From contig JBQMRQ010000026.1 of the NCBI GenBank assembly GCA_052174535.1, positions 1-64,000 on the forward strand: DNA of 64,000 bases, given 5' to 3'. The translations under genes and the position numbers were made by a program. Each line of letters starts with the position of its first letter. Position 1 is the first letter of the stretch. Origin of the DNA: Arsenophonus sp052174535 (GTDB taxonomy: Bacteria > Pseudomonadota > Gammaproteobacteria > Enterobacterales > Enterobacteriaceae). A model generated the notes under the pieces. The model worked only from the letters and a program-made list of their open reading frames with translations, did no database searches and was not told the DNA's origin. Below, piece after piece: positions 1-10,452 of this stretch.

Positions 1-269
1 AAATAATTATATTAGAAATATTAAAACTTTCAATTTATAAAAAGCTTGCTCTATAAGTATTATATTAATATAACTATAATAGATTATTGCTAATAATTAT
101 TTTAATAAAAATTAAAATTAATAAAATTTAACTTTATTTTATTAATCGATATATTTAATATTCTTAATACAAGAATATTAAATTAATTTAATTGTAATGA
201 TTAACAAAAATTAATTAAATCAATCATTTTAATTTAAGGATTTTTCTTATATAAATAAGCATAGCTCAT
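1..269. other. AT-rich non-coding stretch
   Basis: I see no gene, RNA or clear regulatory site. The sequence is nearly all A and T and runs into an IS256-family relic. Confidence 0.5.
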
Positions 270-1656
270 TTTAGTGTATAGAGTTTCAGAAATGGTGGCG
301 TATTCTGCTGATGATTAATTTCATGAATGATTTTAATCAAAAAGAAATTATATGCTACAAAAACCTACCTTATATAGGTATCTGCCAAACTAGATATTAT
401 CTGTAATTCATTGCATAATGCATCCGTAATGCTATCAGGGAGAGAGCTAATAGCACTGTTGTTGAAGTTAAGACGAAGCGATGCTGTGATAACCTGCTTA
501 AGGGTGCTTTGTTGATGGGAACTATGCGTCGTCCGTAACGATTATTCGTCATAGCGAAACCTATAAGAATATATTGGTGATATTAAGATTAAAGTGACTA
601 AGGTTAAAAAATTTTCAGCGGAAACAGAATATTATTCAACAGCTTGCTTATACTTCCTTATCTAAGCGTACAAAAGCGGCAAATAGTTGCTACTATGTGG
701 TATACGGCGAGACATTTACACAATTGATTTTTATGAATCTTTAGAGCACTTTTTAGAAAAAAGATAATCTCTCTGCCAGTACATAAACAAACTGAAACAG
801 CAATAACTTGAAGAGCATTGGCAATGGTAATGTTGCGTGATTTAAACGATACGCGTTACGTTTATTTCTGAATCGATGACATATATAATGCTATTCTATC
901 AGGAAAGTTGATCGCCTTTCCCTACTTTTCTTTTATTGACATAACTGAATATATAGACATAAAGAAACCAATTACGGTAAAATATCCTTATCAAGCATCA
1001 AAAAAACTTTTTATAACTTTTCAATGGCCTGCTGTAAACACGTGACTTAACCGTATATACCAGACTTATTACAGGAATACAGAGTGCCGCCTACCTTGGT
1101 TTTGAAATAAAATGGAAAGAGATATTTCCAAATACGCATTACCAACGTTATTTGAAGTACACAAAATAACTCATGTACTACTTTTTACTCACTAAAGACA
1201 GGTAATAGAAGGTTAAAACTTGAACTTCAAGAGATTTGGATAGCAAAGAGCCGTAATATTGCTAATAAAACCTTTAATGTTTTGTTAGTAAGATTTTCTG
1301 TAGTATTCTGCAGCGAAGAAAAGTTGAAGAAAAGAGCAAAAAGAACGTTGGCATTCTACAGCTTATAATTAGTGTTCCTGGCTTTAATAAGAATAAAGAA
1401 TCTTGATTAAGTCGGATTTTTGGCAATGGCAATAGTGAACTTATGAAACTAATGCACAAAGCACTGTAGTTCAAAAACAACCCTTAATGGTATTGAAACT
1501 GCTTCCGTATTCTCAAAAATCTGGACCACTCTTTAGGGAAGTTGACCTGTTGATCCTGTGGTAATAAATGATGCCCATTTAATGGTGGAAAACAAATTTA
1601 CGAAGCATCAAAGTAGAACGTAGGCTTATGCTATATACTAGATTTACTAATAACTC
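270..1656 (+). mobile_element. IS256-family transposase relic, copy A
   Basis: This is the eroded remains of a Mutator-type (IS256 family) insertion sequence. Read forward with frameshifts and stops, it gives pieces of the transposase in order: a KRTK segment near 670, then RDLNDTRYVYF at 836-868, and near the end a degenerate NPIES-type block. The 19-base string gatacgcgttacgtttatt recurs in copies D (27.6 kb) and E (30.65 kb), which shows common descent. No long open frame survives, so it cannot make transposase. The boundaries are approximate, taken from where similarity to the other copies starts and stops (agtgtatag... on the left, ...ctagatttactaataac on the right). Confidence 0.8.
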
Positions 1657-2755
1657 CATATAATTTATGTTTAGTTAAATTATTTTATAATTATTTGGTC
1701 CAAAATCATTATATAGACCTTCCTCACAGAAGCTATATTCATGGCAATGATGGCTAGCGTGCATGATATAGTTAAGGATAAACCTTATAATGATAAGGTT
1801 TTATCGTCATGGAACTACAACACCCAAAATTAGCGATGCTCTCTCGAACATCAAATATACCTACAGCTATTTTAGCTAATCATTATAGCATATCTAAACT
1901 ACTTTTGCTAAATAGCAAAAACAAAATGATGTTGATAATCAGAATCATATTTTCCCATTGTTTACCAATAATGCTGTCGCTTACACTCAGTAATATATAG
2001 TCATTTTATTTCGAAAAACCGTTTTCTACTTCTTGCTGATCTATCTGGTAGCACTCCATAAGCGAATTTCCTGAATCCCATTATATCTTAATCTGGCTTG
2101 AATCGCTGTTTATGCAAACCAGAAGTGAGGATTTTCGTTAAATGAAGAATAAAATTCCAGAAGCGTAAGCATAAAGTATTTAAAAGCTACGCGTCTGTTT
2201 ATAATTACACTTAGCTATAAATATCTCTTCCATAAATGCTAAATAAACTTTACGATGTTATATTTTCGTAGGTATAGATCACCATAACTCGATGAGTTTT
2301 CTTTGGCTTTATAAGCCAAATACCGCAATTAATGATTGATATTTTTTACTTAATCTTAACCAAATATATCCACACCTTGTTAATATAGTATTTATAAACA
2401 ATAACAATAATTTCAGAGTACCGTTTTGCTTTTCGAAAACGTTCATTCATCGGAAAATAGGAATTCAACCATTTGCATACAAAGCTTTGTATAGAACAAT
2501 AACTTAGTGTTCTACTACGCTCATTCATTCTGAAACGAATAGTATGATTGAAAAATCTAATAAGCGTATGATTAGAAGATAGGCTAGAAAGTTTTAATTT
2601 TAATTCTTGTCAAGAGCTTAAAAATCACTCTGCATCTATATATTTAATTTTATACTTATAAATATAAATTATTCAATCACTATTGACTAGCAAAACTTCA
2701 TTATAATCTATAAAGATTGGTTAAAAGTTAAACCTTAATTATTTAAAATAATATA
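1657..2755. other. Unrecognised eroded sequence between IS256 relic and ydiK
   Basis: About 1.1 kb lies downstream of ydiK. Two open frames of 60-63 codons occur (1809-2000 forward, 2346-2528 reverse). Neither has a convincing ribosome site or a family match that I recognise. In E. coli this flank carries the small RNA rprA; I could not find its conserved parts. It is probably decayed coding DNA. Confidence 0.4.
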
Positions 2756-3844
2756 CTATATTTCAGGAGAAGTGATAGCTAATTTAGCTGGTTTCGAAAC
2801 TTCATTCATCCAAGCGGATAGTAAATTATGTGAGACAGCTAAAACAACTGGACCAATAAAAAGACCAATTACGCCAAATGATAAAATTCCACCAATTACA
2901 CCAATAAAAATAAGTATCATTGATAAATTTACTCCCTTTTTTATTAAAAAAGGACGTAATACGCCATCCATTGTTGCTACAATTATGCTCCATATAATTA
3001 TTATAATGGCATAACTAGTATTGCCTGACCAGAATAACCATATTATAGAGGGCACCATAATCAATAATGGGCCAAGTTGGACAACACAACATACAAAGAC
3101 AAGAATTGTTAATATTTCAGCATAAGGAATATCTACTAAAGCTAAACCAATTCCACTGGTAATTGCTTGTATTAATGAAGTTACAACTACACCTAATGCA
3201 ACAGCGCGAATTGATTGACCAGCAAGTAGAATGGCGATATCACCCTGCGCACCTGCTAGCCGAATGGCGAAATGTCGAATACTTAATATAACACTTTCTC
3301 CTTTTAGATAAAGTAATGCAGTAAATAGTAACATTACGATAAGATGAAACATAAAGCGCCCAGCATTAATAGCTTGCGCTAAAAACCAGCTAGTTGCTTC
3401 TCCAATATACGGTTGTAGTTTAGAAATTAATGTATTACTACCATTAGATAGCAATGTATGCCAACCATAAAAAAGTTTATTATCTATAAATGGTAAATTT
3501 TTTAACCATAACAGCTCTGGTAATCTAATTTCAGACGGTGATTTTGCCCATTCAATTAGTGGTCCACTATTTTGTATAATGCCACTAATTAGCATTGTAA
3601 AAGGAATAACGAATAATAAGATTACTAATAATGTCATCGCTATACTTGCTAGCCATTTTTTATACCACAGTTTGCTTTCAATTTTTTTGAATAATGGCCA
3701 AGTTGCAATAACCAGCATGCCAGCCCAGAGAAAACCAAGTATGAACGGTTTTAATACCAAAAAACATGCTGTTATCATCAATAAAATAGCAATTATGCTT
3801 AAAATAAATTTAGGTAAATCATTAAGGGATTGTGCTTTTTCCAT
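2756..3844 (-). CDS. ydiK: AI-2E family transporter YdiK
   Basis: This 362-residue integral membrane protein matches E. coli YdiK (about 370 residues) along its length. The N-terminal part has two hydrophobic helices (about residues 14-50), with FILGFLWAGMLVIATWP typical of the family, then a third near 65-90. A long soluble segment follows, and several helices run from about 155 to the C-terminus, including FIGVIGGILSFGVIGLFIGP. The family exports small molecules or handles autoinducer-type signals; the substrate of YdiK itself is unknown. It sits divergently upstream of sufA. In E. coli ydiJ and menI lie between them, and here both are gone. AGG sits about 8 nt before the ATG. No frameshift or truncation is visible, so it appears to be under selection. 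Confidence 0.93.
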   Translation of the reverse strand: MEKAQSLNDLPKFILSIIAILLMITACFLVLKPFILGFLWAGMLVIATWPLFKKIESKLWYKKWLASIAMTLLVILLFVIPFTMLISGIIQNSGPLIEWAKSPSEIRLPELLWLKNLPFIDNKLFYGWHTLLSNGSNTLISKLQPYIGEATSWFLAQAINAGRFMFHLIVMLLFTALLYLKGESVILSIRHFAIRLAGAQGDIAILLAGQSIRAVALGVVVTSLIQAITSGIGLALVDIPYAEILTILVFVCCVVQLGPLLIMVPSIIWLFWSGNTSYAIIIIIWSIIVATMDGVLRPFLIKKGVNLSMILIFIGVIGGILSFGVIGLFIGPVVLAVSHNLLSAWMNEVSKPAKLAITSPEI

Positions 3845-4754
3845 AAATTGGCCTAATTATAAAAAATTACGAATGGGATATTATTAATGATCTATTACAT
3901 GATTAATGATATTTTAACTAATAAAATAGGGTAACAACGAAATTGTATTGTTTATTAAAAATTAATTACCAAGTTTTATTTTGTATGCTCCCTTGTCAAG
4001 GACAGTAGATAAAATGTAAAGTGAACATTAATTAAAAAATTACTAGCATAATGATCTCATATTATAGGACGCACTTATTAAATAAGTTAGCAAATTAACA
4101 AAGTATTTAACTATATTAAAAGACTAAGGTTTTAACGGTAATTTAACGATCAGTTAAACTGAATATTTATCAATGGTAACAGATAATAGTGAAATTTCGC
4201 TAATTTCTTTTAACTATATCTCTCAATAGCTATCATCTCATGAACAGGCTTGTACGTCGAGTATCTATATAATGATTTTGAATTAAGTAGCTAGCCTATT
4301 AAACTGGTATATTCAAAAAAAATACGTAGATTATATAATGCAATTTATCTTGGTCATTGGCAAAAATTTTATTAATAAAAAATCTTTAAATGAATAATTA
4401 AACTAAGTTGTGTTTTCCGATTGAAAACAATCATAATTTTATTATTAATTAAAGATAAATAAAAGACAATAAATCGATAGTTTATCCATATTTTGTTTGT
4501 CAAATTTTAAATATTATTGAATTTATAAGTTAATTTTATCAATTAATAAGTTAATATAGTTAATAAATTAACTGCTCTGAACTAATAGTAAAATAAATAC
4601 TACTTTTGCTAAAAAACACTCTAATAAAAATATTCACTTAAATAAGTAGTCAAAGTGAAAGATGTTATTATTAATATATATAATATTAAGCAAAAAAAAA
4701 TCTAGTTATATTCATAGTGTATTTAGTCAAAAAATTAGTTTAATGAGGTCACTA
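3845..4754. other. Intergenic region between ydiK and sufA
   Basis: Where E. coli has ydiJ, menI and other genes, only about 0.9 kb of AT-rich sequence remains. It must hold the suf promoter, but I could not point to a clear IscR, Fur or OxyR site. The only recognisable content is the end of an IS481-type relic near 4150-4300. The open frame upstream of sufA can be extended back to 4662, but the added residues do not resemble SufA. Confidence 0.5.
4150..4300 (-). mobile_element. IS481-family relic, 5' terminal fragment
   Basis: The stretch shares the block 'ctcaatagctatc..catgaacaggc...tatctatataatgat' with the high-coordinate ends of the IS481 relics at 13.4, 22.0, 43.3 and 56.0 kb. Only the terminal 150 bases or so remain. 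Strand is inferred from the other copies, all of which read on the minus strand. Confidence 0.55.
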
Positions 4755-5123
4755 ATGACAGAGCCCGTCGATACTTCTTCTTTAAATAAAGTAATTTGGC
4801 AAGGCCTTACCATGACTGATAAGGCGGCTGCTCAAATTAATAAATTAATGAAAAAAAATCCTGATAGTCAAGGACTATCTCTTAAGATTAAACGATCAGG
4901 TTGTGCAGGATTTAGTTATGTTATTACATTAATAGATAATCCAACCCAAGAATATTTGCTGTTTGAGCACAATGGCGCTAAGCTTTTTGTTCCTCTAAAA
5001 GCAATGCCATTTATTGATGGTATTGAGGTTGATTATGTTCATGATGGACTTAATCAAATATTTAAATTTAATAATCCTAAGGCTCAATACGCTTGTGGTT
5101 GCGGTGAAAGCTTTAGTATTTAA
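4755..5123 (+). CDS. sufA: Fe-S cluster A-type carrier protein SufA
   Basis: SufA receives Fe-S clusters from the SufBCD scaffold and hands them to apoproteins. With the start at 4755 the protein is 122 residues, the same length as in E. coli. This ATG has GAGG six bases upstream, and alignment to SufA begins here; the upstream in-frame ATGs at 4662 and 4743 would add unrelated residues. The three ligand cysteines are present: one in the KRSGCAGFSY segment and two in the C-terminal CGCGESF motif. The FEHNGAKLFVP and AMPFIDG segments are also typical. It is the first gene of the suf operon, with sufB starting 12 bases after its stop. Confidence 0.95.
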   Translation: MTEPVDTSSLNKVIWQGLTMTDKAAAQINKLMKKNPDSQGLSLKIKRSGCAGFSYVITLIDNPTQEYLLFEHNGAKLFVPLKAMPFIDGIEVDYVHDGLNQIFKFNNPKAQYACGCGESFSI

Positions 5124-5135
5124 GTGAATTAAATT

Positions 5136-6635
5136 ATGTTACAATATAATATAGAAATTGATCATGATGTTCAACAATGGTTAGAGGAACATCGCTATAA
5201 AGAGGGATTTTTCACTAAGATTGCAACGGATGAATTACCTAAAGGTCTTAATGAAGAAGTTATTAAAGCCATTTCAACTAAACGTAATGAACCTGATTGG
5301 ATGTTGCAATTTCGCTTAGAAGCTTATCAACATTGGTTGGATATGGAAGAACCTCACTGGCTTAAAGGCTATTACCCTAATTTAAACTATCAGGAATATA
5401 GTTATTATTCCGCACCATCATGCAATAGTTGCGATGATAATCGCCACATTAAATCCGATTCAGCAACAGAGGTTAGGAATAAGAATAACAATAATTATCT
5501 GACTGCAGAAGTTGAAGAAACGTTTAATAAACTTGGCGTACCAGTACGTGATGAAAAATTAGTTGCGGTAGATGCTATTTTTGATTCTGTTTCTGTTTCA
5601 ACAACTTATCGTGTTGAATTAGCAAAACTGAATATTATTTTTTGTTCTTTCGGTGAAGCAATCCAACAATACCCTGAATTAGTAAAAAAATATATTGGTA
5701 CGGTCGTTTCTAATCGGGATAACTTTTTTGCTACATTGAATTCTGCTGTCGCTTCTGATGGAACATTTGTTTATGTACCAAAGGGAGTTCGTTGTCCAAT
5801 GGACTTGTCAACCTATTTTCGGATTAATGCAGCGAAAACCGGTCAGTTTGAGCGCACTATCTTGATTGCTGATGAAGGTAGTTATGTTAGTTATATTGAA
5901 GGATGTTCTGCTCCAGTACGTGATAGCTATCAACTACATGCTGCTGTAGTTGAAGTTATTATTCATAAAGATGCTGAAGTAAAATACTCTACCGTACAAA
6001 ATTGGTTTTCAGGTGCTAAAAATGAACATGCTGGTATTTTAAACTTTGTCACCAAACGTGCCTTATGTAAGGGTGAGAATGCCAAAATGTCCTGGACCCA
6101 GTCTGAAACAGGATCGGCTATTACTTGGAAATATCCTAGTGTTATTCTGCAAGGGGATAATTCGGTTGGGGAATTTTTTTCAGTGGCATTAACCAATGGT
6201 AACCAACAAGCTGATACCGGTACAAAAATGATCCATATTGGTAAGAACACACATTCCATCATCATTTCCAAAGGGATTTCAGCAGGTCGCAGTCAAAATA
6301 GTTATCGCGGTTTAGTAAAGATTTTACCAACTGCCGAAAATGCTAGAAATTATACCCAATGTGATTCTATGTTAATTGGTACTAAATGCGGCGCGCATAC
6401 TTTTCCTTCTATTAAGGTAAAAAATAATAGCGCAAAGTTAGAACATGAAGCTACGACATCTCGTATTGGTGAGGATCAACTTTTTTATTGTTTACAACGT
6501 GGTATTAGTGAAGAAAATGCCATTTCTATGATCGTAAATGGTTTCTGTAAAGATGTCTTTTCTGAATTACCATTAGAGTTTGTCGTTGAAGCACAAAAAT
6601 TGTTAGCAATTAGCTTGGAACGTAGTGTGGGTTAA
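5136..6635 (+). CDS. sufB: Fe-S cluster assembly scaffold SufB
   Basis: SufB is the scaffold subunit of the cytosolic SufBC2D complex, on which Fe-S clusters are built. It has 499 residues (E. coli 495) and no internal damage. Key positions known from E. coli are kept: the cysteine in YIEGCSAPVRD, the catalytic cysteine in TQCDSMLIG (about residue 409, matching Cys405) and the glutamate in LEHEATTSR (about 438, matching Glu434). The N-terminal 15 residues and a segment near 100-125 are more variable. The ribosome site is weak (AGTGA), which suggests coupling to sufA. Retention of all partners in one operon argues that this is a working Fe-S system. Confidence 0.97.
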   Translation: MLQYNIEIDHDVQQWLEEHRYKEGFFTKIATDELPKGLNEEVIKAISTKRNEPDWMLQFRLEAYQHWLDMEEPHWLKGYYPNLNYQEYSYYSAPSCNSCDDNRHIKSDSATEVRNKNNNNYLTAEVEETFNKLGVPVRDEKLVAVDAIFDSVSVSTTYRVELAKLNIIFCSFGEAIQQYPELVKKYIGTVVSNRDNFFATLNSAVASDGTFVYVPKGVRCPMDLSTYFRINAAKTGQFERTILIADEGSYVSYIEGCSAPVRDSYQLHAAVVEVIIHKDAEVKYSTVQNWFSGAKNEHAGILNFVTKRALCKGENAKMSWTQSETGSAITWKYPSVILQGDNSVGEFFSVALTNGNQQADTGTKMIHIGKNTHSIIISKGISAGRSQNSYRGLVKILPTAENARNYTQCDSMLIGTKCGAHTFPSIKVKNNSAKLEHEATTSRIGEDQLFYCLQRGISEENAISMIVNGFCKDVFSELPLEFVVEAQKLLAISLERSVG

Positions 6636-6679
6636 TGGTTTCTATTAAATGAATATTCAGTTATTCAAAGGCCAATTAA

Positions 6680-7423
6680 ATGTTAAGTATTAAAAATTTA
6701 AATGTCAGTATTGAAGGTAATCAAATTCTTAACGGATTAAACTTAACAGTAAAAGCAGGTGAAGTGCATGCAATTATGGGACCTAATGGATCAGGCAAAA
6801 GTACCTTATCAGCAACACTGGCAGGACGTAAAGAATGTCAAATAGAGCAAGGTGAAATCCTATTCAAAAATAAAAACTTGCTTAAGTTATCGCCAGAAGA
6901 ACGTGCAGGTGAAGGTATATTTTTAGCCTTTCAGTATCCAATAGAAATTCCTGGTGTTAGTAATCAATTTTTCTTACAAACTTCTGTTAATGCCATTAGA
7001 GAGTATCGTAAGCAGTCACCGTTAGATAGATTTGATTTTCAGGATTTTATTAAAGATAAAATTGAACTACTTGATATGCCGAAAGATTTACTTACTCGAT
7101 CAGTCAATGTCGGTTTTTCTGGTGGAGAAAAAAAACGCAATGATATTTTGCAGATGGCAACGTTAGAGCCTGAATTATGTATTCTAGATGAAACGGATTC
7201 AGGTCTTGATATTGATGCCTTAAAAATAGTGACCAATGGCGTTAACTCACTACGTACTGCTAAAAGAGCTTTTATCATAGTCACTCACTATCAGCGCATT
7301 TTAGATTATGTACAACCTAACTTTATTCATGTCCTCCATCAAGGGAAAATTATTCAATCTGGTGATTTTACATTAGCTAAAAAACTAGAGGTACAAGGCT
7401 ATGGCTGGATTATTGCCCAATAA
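6680..7423 (+). CDS. sufC: Fe-S assembly ATPase SufC
   Basis: SufC is an ABC-type ATPase that binds SufB and SufD and drives cluster formation; it is cytosolic and has no membrane partner. The 247 residues carry a Walker A motif GPNGSGKST (34-42, Lys40), the family signature GFSGGEKKR, a Walker B region CILDETDSGLD and the switch histidine in IIVTHYQR. E. coli has DESDSG at Walker B, so Glu is kept and Ser becomes Thr. AAGG precedes the ATG. Its last 23 bases overlap the start of sufD, as expected for translational coupling. Confidence 0.97.
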   Translation: MLSIKNLNVSIEGNQILNGLNLTVKAGEVHAIMGPNGSGKSTLSATLAGRKECQIEQGEILFKNKNLLKLSPEERAGEGIFLAFQYPIEIPGVSNQFFLQTSVNAIREYRKQSPLDRFDFQDFIKDKIELLDMPKDLLTRSVNVGFSGGEKKRNDILQMATLEPELCILDETDSGLDIDALKIVTNGVNSLRTAKRAFIIVTHYQRILDYVQPNFIHVLHQGKIIQSGDFTLAKKLEVQGYGWIIAQ

Positions 7424-8720
7424 TAAAAGAACAGAAAAGCAGCATCAAGTTACAAAATTAAATCAACAGGCGCTAAAAGGTTTTGCAGCGCTCTTTTATT
7501 CCAGCAAAAGAGCAAAAGAAAAACAAGCTCAGGCCTATTGGCAGCAGGCAGAAAAAATTGGCTTTCCACTATTTCGTTATGAAGAGTGCCATTATATGCC
7601 GTTTACAAGAGTACTTAACGCTCAATACCAATTAAATAGTGGTAAAGTTAATTCAATTACCACTAAGCAATTAAAACAGTTAGCACTCTCCTTTGATGGT
7701 TGGCAAATTGTTTTGTTTAATGGACATTTTATTCCTGCGCTAAGTAGCGATAACTTTGGTCTTTATCAAATTCAAATGATGAATACATTGATACAGCTTA
7801 CAGCGCCTATTGTAAATGATGAGATATTCCTATATTTAACCGAGAGTCTAGCTGCTCAACCACTATTAATTAAATTAGCTGCTAATCAACAGGTAGAAAA
7901 ACCCCTTTATATATTAAATATTACTTCTGGTTCAAATCACCGCGATTATATTAATACCAGTCACTATCGCTATCATTTAGATATTGGTGCTAATTGCAAA
8001 TCGCAAGTTATTGAACATTTTATTTCTGTTGATGATAAATCGCATTTAACTGGCAGTCGATTGACCGCTAATATTGGTGATAATAGTTATTTTAGTCATA
8101 TCAAACTTAGCATTGAAAATAACCAAAGTAACCATTTTGCCCATAATGACATCTTCTCAGGACGAGACTGTGAAATAAATAGTATCGGTATTTTTATTGG
8201 CTCAGCATTACTTCGCCATCATACTAATGTGAAGTTAAATGGAGCAGGTAGTAGATTATCACTGAATAGCTTTTTGTTAGCACAAAATAGAGAAACTGTC
8301 GATATCAGAACTTATCTTGAACATAATCAACCATGTTGTAAAAGTCGACAATTACATAAAACAATTGCATTGGATGAAAGTAAAGTTATTTTTAATGGTA
8401 TGATTAAAGTTGCACCAGCAGCACTTAAAACTAATGGTCAAATGATAAATAACAATTTATTATTAGCCAAACAAGCCGAAATTAACACCAAACCACAGTT
8501 GGAAATTTATGCTGATGATGTTAAATGTAGTCATGGCGCGACAGTAGGCTGTATTGATGATGAACAGTTGTTTTATCTACGTTCACGGGGTATTCATCTC
8601 AATAATGCAAAACATATGATTATAGTTACTTTTGCGACTGAAGTCATCGAAGCTATTGATAGTGAAGGTATAAGTAATAAGGTAATGGAGATTATTCAAA
8701 AGAGCTTAACAGGGATTTAA
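7401..8720 (+). CDS. sufD: Fe-S assembly scaffold SufD
   Basis: SufD pairs with SufB in the SufBC2D scaffold and is needed for iron entry. The protein has 439 residues (E. coli 423). The beta-helix core and the C-terminal block are well kept: ALKTNGQM..NNNLL, KPQLEIYADDVKCSHGATVG and EQLFYLRSRGI. The histidine of KCSHG corresponds to the functional His360 of E. coli. One change is GRIDDEQ to GCIDDEQ just after it. The first 70 residues diverge most. The start overlaps sufC by 23 bases, with GAGGT nine bases upstream inside sufC. The stop is one base from the sufS start. Confidence 0.95.
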   Translation: MAGLLPNNKRTEKQHQVTKLNQQALKGFAALFYSSKRAKEKQAQAYWQQAEKIGFPLFRYEECHYMPFTRVLNAQYQLNSGKVNSITTKQLKQLALSFDGWQIVLFNGHFIPALSSDNFGLYQIQMMNTLIQLTAPIVNDEIFLYLTESLAAQPLLIKLAANQQVEKPLYILNITSGSNHRDYINTSHYRYHLDIGANCKSQVIEHFISVDDKSHLTGSRLTANIGDNSYFSHIKLSIENNQSNHFAHNDIFSGRDCEINSIGIFIGSALLRHHTNVKLNGAGSRLSLNSFLLAQNRETVDIRTYLEHNQPCCKSRQLHKTIALDESKVIFNGMIKVAPAALKTNGQMINNNLLLAKQAEINTKPQLEIYADDVKCSHGATVGCIDDEQLFYLRSRGIHLNNAKHMIIVTFATEVIEAIDSEGISNKVMEIIQKSLTGI

Positions 8721-8721
8721 T

Positions 8722-9978
8722 ATGACATTTTCAGTAGCATCAATTCGAAAGGATTTTCCTATACTAGAAAAAACAATCAATGATCAACCGTTGATTTATT
8801 TAGATAGTGCTGCTAGCGTACAAAAACCGATGCAAGTGATAGAAAAAGAAAAGCAGTTTCTTTGTCATCATTATGCTGCAGTACATAGAGGGATCCATTA
8901 CTTGAGTAGTGAAGCAACAACGATGATAGAAAATGTTCGTCAGCAAGTAGCAGATTTTATTCATGCTTCTTCTTCTGAAGAAATTATTTTTGTTAAAGGT
9001 ACAACGGAAGGTATAAATTTAATTGCTAATAGTTATGGGCCTAGTTTTATCAAACCAGGTGATAATATTATTATTACCCAAATGGAGCATCACGCTAACA
9101 TCGTTCCTTGGCATTTCCTTGCAGGCCAGATTGGTTTTAATATTCGTATATTGCCTATTGATGATACTGGAAAATTAATTTTTGAACAATTAAATAAGCT
9201 AATCGATAGCCGAACTCGATTACTCTCTTTTACTCATATGTCAAATGTTTTGGGAACCGTTAATCCAGCAAAACAGATTATTGCCTATGCCCATCAATGT
9301 GCAGATAAAAAAGGAACGCAATTACATACTTTACTGGATGGTGCGCAAAGTATTATGCATCAAATGATTAATGTTCAAGATCTTGATTGTGATTTTTATG
9401 TTTTTTCCGGCCACAAACTGTATGGACCAACTGGTATTGGTGTTTTATATGGTAAAAAGGCATTATTAAATTCCTTGCCTCCATGGCAAGGTGGTGGAGC
9501 CATGATTGATAAAGTAAGTATGACATTAACTAAACCAGCAATAATAAATATCACTTATGAAAAGGTACCATGGCGATTTGAAGCAGGTACGCCAAATATT
9601 GTTGGTATTATTGGTTTAGGTGAAGCACTACGGTATGTTACTAATATTGGTTATCAACAAATATCTACCCATGAAACCACATTAATGCAGTATGCTAATC
9701 AACGTTTAAGTACCGTAAACTCTTTGCGTCTTTACGGATCAGATGAGCGTCAAGGGATTATTGCCTTTAATTTAAGTGATCATCATGCTTATGATGTTGG
9801 TATTTTTTTAGATAATTATGCGATTGCAATACGAACAGGCCACCATTGTGCGTTACCATTAATGGATTTTTATCAAGTACCCGCCATGTGTCGAGCTTCT
9901 TTAGCAGTTTATTCTACTAAAGAAGAGATTGATATTTTGGTTGAAAAACTTCAATATATTGAAAAATTACTTAATTAA
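8722..9978 (+). CDS. sufS: Cysteine desulfurase SufS
   Basis: This PLP-dependent enzyme takes sulfur from cysteine, forms a persulfide and passes it to SufE. It has 418 residues. The PLP lysine is Lys232 in FSGHKLYGPTG, and the persulfide cysteine is Cys376 in RTGHHCALP. MEHHANIVPW and RFEAGTPN are also intact. It is about 12 residues longer than E. coli SufS, through two short insertions, one near residues 193-205 (ADKKGTQLHT) and one near 255-265 (LTKPAIINIT). They lie away from the catalytic motifs. AGGGA sits eight bases upstream of the ATG. The gene lies between sufD and sufE in the usual order. Confidence 0.96.
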   Translation: MTFSVASIRKDFPILEKTINDQPLIYLDSAASVQKPMQVIEKEKQFLCHHYAAVHRGIHYLSSEATTMIENVRQQVADFIHASSSEEIIFVKGTTEGINLIANSYGPSFIKPGDNIIITQMEHHANIVPWHFLAGQIGFNIRILPIDDTGKLIFEQLNKLIDSRTRLLSFTHMSNVLGTVNPAKQIIAYAHQCADKKGTQLHTLLDGAQSIMHQMINVQDLDCDFYVFSGHKLYGPTGIGVLYGKKALLNSLPPWQGGGAMIDKVSMTLTKPAIINITYEKVPWRFEAGTPNIVGIIGLGEALRYVTNIGYQQISTHETTLMQYANQRLSTVNSLRLYGSDERQGIIAFNLSDHHAYDVGIFLDNYAIAIRTGHHCALPLMDFYQVPAMCRASLAVYSTKEEIDILVEKLQYIEKLLN

Positions 9979-10009
9979 TTTGTTTTTAAATATATCTAAG
10001 GATAGAATA

Positions 10010-10429
10010 ATGTCAGTTTTACCTGATACAAATAAATTATTACGTAATTTTTCACGTTGTCAAAACTGGGAGGAACGATATCTTTATTTAATTGAATTAG
10101 GAGAAAAATTATTACCTCTTAGTGATAAGCAAAAACAAGTAAAAAACCAAGTTTCAGGTTGTCAAAGCCAAGTTTGGCTTGTTATGGAGCCGAATAGTGA
10201 TGGAAAAATACAGTTTTCTGGTGACAGCGATGCAGCTATAGTTAAGGGTCTGATTGCATTAGTAATAATTAATTTTCAAAATAAAACCGGACAAGAAATT
10301 TTAACTACAGATAGTAAAGCATTTTTTCAAAAGTTGTCATTGGAACAGCATTTAACACCATCAAGAAGCCAGGGATTGCATTATATGATCAAAACAATCC
10401 ATCAGAGAGTCAAAAAAATTATCAGTTAA
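10010..10429 (+). CDS. sufE: Cysteine desulfuration protein SufE
   Basis: SufE accepts the persulfide sulfur from SufS and delivers it to SufB. The protein has 139 residues (E. coli 138). The acceptor cysteine is Cys51 in SGCQSQVW, at the same position as in E. coli. GDSDAAIVKGLIA and LTPSRSQGL are conserved. An in-frame start exists at 9929 within sufS, but alignment and the AAGGA just upstream of 10010 support the shorter form. It is the last gene of the suf operon. ldtE, which follows directly in E. coli, is here 3.1 kb away because of IS insertions. Confidence 0.96.
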   Translation: MSVLPDTNKLLRNFSRCQNWEERYLYLIELGEKLLPLSDKQKQVKNQVSGCQSQVWLVMEPNSDGKIQFSGDSDAAIVKGLIALVIINFQNKTGQEILTTDSKAFFQKLSLEQHLTPSRSQGLHYMIKTIHQRVKKIIS

Positions 10430-10452
10430 TAATTTAAACATTTAATTAACTG

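Noticed and set aside
4662..4754. Longer start for sufA
   Set aside because: The extra 31 residues do not align with SufA, and a good ribosome site precedes the ATG at 4755.
5963..6271. 102-codon reverse frame inside sufB, and similar frames inside ydiK, sufC, trkH, ubiB and ubiE
   Set aside because: They are antisense shadows of intact conserved genes.
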